DNA from: Actinomycetota bacterium
GTDB taxonomy: Bacteria; Actinomycetota; Humimicrobiia; Humimicrobiales; Humimicrobiaceae
Assembly: GCA_028698215.1 (NCBI GenBank)
Contig: JAQVDY010000012.1
Coordinates: 5,486 to 42,412 of the forward strand
DNA: 36,927 bases
Direction of reading: 5' to 3'
Part shown: positions 35,467 to 36,927 of the stretch, in pieces
Layout: the number at the start of each line of letters is the position of its first letter
Position numbering within the stretch: position 1 is the first letter of the stretch
Notes under the pieces: model-generated
What the model was told of the DNA's origin: nothing
The model's input: only the letters and a program-made list of their open reading frames with translations
Database searches by the model: none
Position numbers and translations under genes: made by a program

Positions 35467-36429
35467 TTGGCAAAGAAAAGAATAGCGCTATTGACCAGCG
35501 GGGGAGATGCCAGCGGGATGAATGCAGCTATCAGGGCTGTAACCAGGTATGCTATTTACAGAGGGCATGAGGTGCTGGGTTTTTATGAAGGCTATAAGGG
35601 CCTTATAGAGAATAATTATATCAAGCTGGATTCCAATAACGTAGGGGGTATTATTGACCGGGGCGGTACCTTTCTGTATTCGGCCCGTTCCAGCGAGTTC
35701 AAGACCGAAAAGGGGCTGCAGAAAGCAAAGGACAACCTGAAAGAAGATGGAATAGAAGCATTGATTGTTATGGGGGGAGACGGGACTTTCAAAGGAGCTC
35801 ACGATCTGCACCAGAGAGAAGTACAGGTAGTGGGTATACCTGCTACCATAGATAATGATATAGCAGGTACTGACTACAGCATAGGTTTTGACACCGCCCT
35901 AAATGTGATCATAGATCTTATTTCCAAGATCCGGGATACTGCTTCATCCCATGACCGGTTGTTTGTAATAGAGGTAATGGGCAGAAATTCAGGCATGATT
36001 GCCATTAATGCCGGGGTGGCCTGTGCGGCGGATTATGTGCTTATACCGGAAATGGAATTTGACCTGGTACAAATTTCTGATGAAATTAAACATCACCGAC
36101 GGGCCAAGAGGCATACACTGCTGGTAGTAGCGGAGGGGGTAGGCAATGCCCATGATATTGCTGCTTCCATAAAACTATTGGTGGGGCATGAAGTTAGGGT
36201 ATCAGTGCTGGGCCATATTCAGAGGGGAGGCTCTCCCACCCTGTTGGACCGGGTACTGGCAGCCCAGTTTGGGCAAAAGGCAGTAGAAGCCATAGAAGCG
36301 GGCAAAAGTGATTGCATGGTGGCTTACCATGGCCGGGAAGTAAAATTAGTAGACCTTAGCTATGTGTTTGACCATAAAAGGGAAATAGATAAAAACCTTT
36401 ATAATTTGGCCTTGATTCTATCTAGATAA
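35467..36429 (+). CDS. pfkA: ATP-dependent 6-phosphofructokinase
   Basis: 320 residues, bacterial PfkA size. It phosphorylates fructose 6-phosphate in glycolysis. GGDGTFKGA (103-111) carries the Gly of ATP-dependent enzymes, and PATIDND (125-131) has Ala where PPi-dependent enzymes have Lys; D129 is the catalytic base. Others: VEVMGRNSG, AEGVG and HIQRGGSPTLLDR. The first loop reads TSGGDASGMNAA, with Ser in place of the common Pro. The start is TTG at 35467, the only start giving the standard N-terminus, preceded by ggaggt (35450-35455). Eight nucleotides separate it from hisIE, so glycolysis and histidine genes share a transcript; a regulatory reason is not visible. Confidence 0.94.
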   Translation: MAKKRIALLTSGGDASGMNAAIRAVTRYAIYRGHEVLGFYEGYKGLIENNYIKLDSNNVGGIIDRGGTFLYSARSSEFKTEKGLQKAKDNLKEDGIEALIVMGGDGTFKGAHDLHQREVQVVGIPATIDNDIAGTDYSIGFDTALNVIIDLISKIRDTASSHDRLFVIEVMGRNSGMIAINAGVACAADYVLIPEMEFDLVQISDEIKHHRRAKRHTLLVVAEGVGNAHDIAASIKLLVGHEVRVSVLGHIQRGGSPTLLDRVLAAQFGQKAVEAIEAGKSDCMVAYHGREVKLVDLSYVFDHKREIDKNLYNLALILSR

Positions 36430-36430
36430 A

Positions 36431-36519
36431 TGGTGCCGAAGGTCGGGGTCGAACCGACACGGACCTCGCGGCCCACTGGATTTTGAGTCCAGCGCGTCTG
36501 CCAATTCCGCCACTTCGGC
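36431..36519 (-). tRNA. tRNA-Leu, anticodon CAA
   Basis: On the minus strand: acceptor GCCGAAG pairs with CTTCGGC, and the CCA end is encoded (ACCA at 36434-36431). The anticodon stem CTGGA/TCCAG encloses CTCAAAA, giving anticodon CAA for the codon TTG. A long variable arm marks a class II tRNA (Leu), and the T-arm is GTCGG-TTCGACC-CCGAC. Its 3' end is 1 nt from the pfkA stop on the other strand, so the two are convergent. Length 89 nt. Confidence 0.96.
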
Positions 36520-36527
36520 CAGCTAAA

Positions 36528-36556
36528 ATCATACTATCATTCCTGATTATAATCAA
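36528..36556 (-). promoter_or_regulatory. Promoter of tRNA-Leu
   Basis: Read on the minus strand: TTGATT (36556-36551), 17-nt spacer, TATGAT (36533-36528), ending 8 nt before the mature tRNA 5' end, so transcription would begin almost at the tRNA. Confidence 0.6.
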
Positions 36557-36614
36557 GGCGGGATTATATAAAAATTTGACAATTTTCAATAAAAAGATTA
36601 TATTTTTTTCACAG

Positions 36615-36647
36615 ACGCCATTAAGTTTTTATGAAACTTAGTGGCGT
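36615..36647 (+). terminator. Hairpin downstream of pfkA and the tRNA
   Basis: 14-bp stem ACGCCATTAAGTTT/AAACTTAGTGGCGT with one T-G pair and a 5-nt loop, followed by TTATTGTTT. It is a probable terminator for + strand transcription from the his-pfkA operon reading across the tRNA, although the T-run is interrupted. Confidence 0.5.
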
Positions 36648-36927
36648 TTATTGTTTAAAGAAAAAAAATAGGCATAAATTGCCATCTTTTTAATCTTTAG
36701 TTTTGCACTCCGGCTTATTAGTAAATTTAATAAACCATGCTGGTATGCCTTATTGTAAATAATTCTATTTTTTCCAAAGAAATAGAATTATAATTATCTG
36801 CATTTATTATAATTCCGGCACCTGTTACAAATCTATTTATCTTTATCTTTTACCGCTGCCGGGAATAACAGGAACCTAAAAAAATTTTACCCAGATTACA
36901 AAATTTGGGCAGGGAAGGATACTAGTA
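36648..36927 (+). other. AT-rich non-coding stretch with inverted repeats
   Basis: No convincing ORF, tRNA or known riboswitch is seen on either strand. It holds a perfect 12-bp AT-rich hairpin (36759-36770 with 36780-36791) and two interleaved inverted repeats: CCGGCA/TGCCGG (36815-36820, 36857-36862) and CCTGTTA/TAACAGG (36821-36827, 36866-36872). It could be the 5' region of a gene beyond the window or a small RNA; the sequence alone does not decide. Confidence 0.3.

Noticed and set aside
1-36927. CRISPR arrays, insertion sequences, integrases, attachment sites or prophage genes.
   Set aside because: None is visible; gene order, codon use and direction are uniform across the window.

Overview
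The window is a densely packed bacterial chromosome segment. Every protein gene is on the + strand; the only minus-strand gene is a tRNA-Leu at the right end. Base composition is moderately AT-rich. Arginine is written mostly AGG/AGA and isoleucine often ATA, and several genes start with TTG or GTG. Bacillithiol genes (bshB1, bshA), a short HisG with HisZ, a single-subunit-type PHP DnaE, a K+-dependent membrane pyrophosphatase and the citramalate route to isoleucine suggest an anaerobic, prototrophic, probably uncultured lineage of Bacillota or deep Actinomycetota type. That placement is an inference; no marker in the window fixes the phylum.

Region 1 (1-4300): the 3' end of bshB1, bshA, a DUF4432 mutarotase-like enzyme, then a promoter and a secreted/membrane-tethered trypsin-like protease with a C-terminal zinc ribbon, closed by a strong intrinsic terminator (4271-4301).

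Region 2 (4303-19110): a branched-chain amino acid and serine supercluster: ilvD, ilvB, ilvN, a class V aminotransferase, serA, leuA, leuC, leuD, leuB, cimA and a second ilvD-type dehydratase. Together they make citramalate, isopropylmalate and acetohydroxy acids and carry out the dehydration and isomerisation steps. ilvC and a branched-chain aminotransferase are not in the window. In front of ilvD is a ~280-nt leader with its own promoter. It contains an unlisted 41-codon ORF whose end is packed with Leu/Val/Ile codons, small hairpins able to pair alternatively, and a second 18-codon ORF whose stop overlaps the ilvD TTG start. This looks like a leader-peptide control system for branched-chain amino acids.

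Region 3 (19121-22172): a promoter and hppA (K+-dependent ion-pumping pyrophosphatase), a long hairpin terminator, and an orphan larB (nickel-pincer cofactor synthesis).

Region 4 (22178-30171): a promoter, a GspE/PilB ATPase, dnaE, an opine-dehydrogenase-family oxidoreductase overlapping dnaE, and a protein that appears to fuse a B12-binding domain to a glutamate-mutase-E-like barrel. The last two form the most likely undescribed metabolic module in the window.

Region 5 (30236-36429): a histidine operon hisZ-hisG-hisB-hisH-hisA-hisF-hisIE with overlapping genes, followed by pfkA. hisD, hisC and histidinol-phosphatase are absent. The right end carries tRNA-Leu(CAA) on the minus strand with its own promoter, and about 400 nt of AT-rich non-coding sequence with several hairpins.
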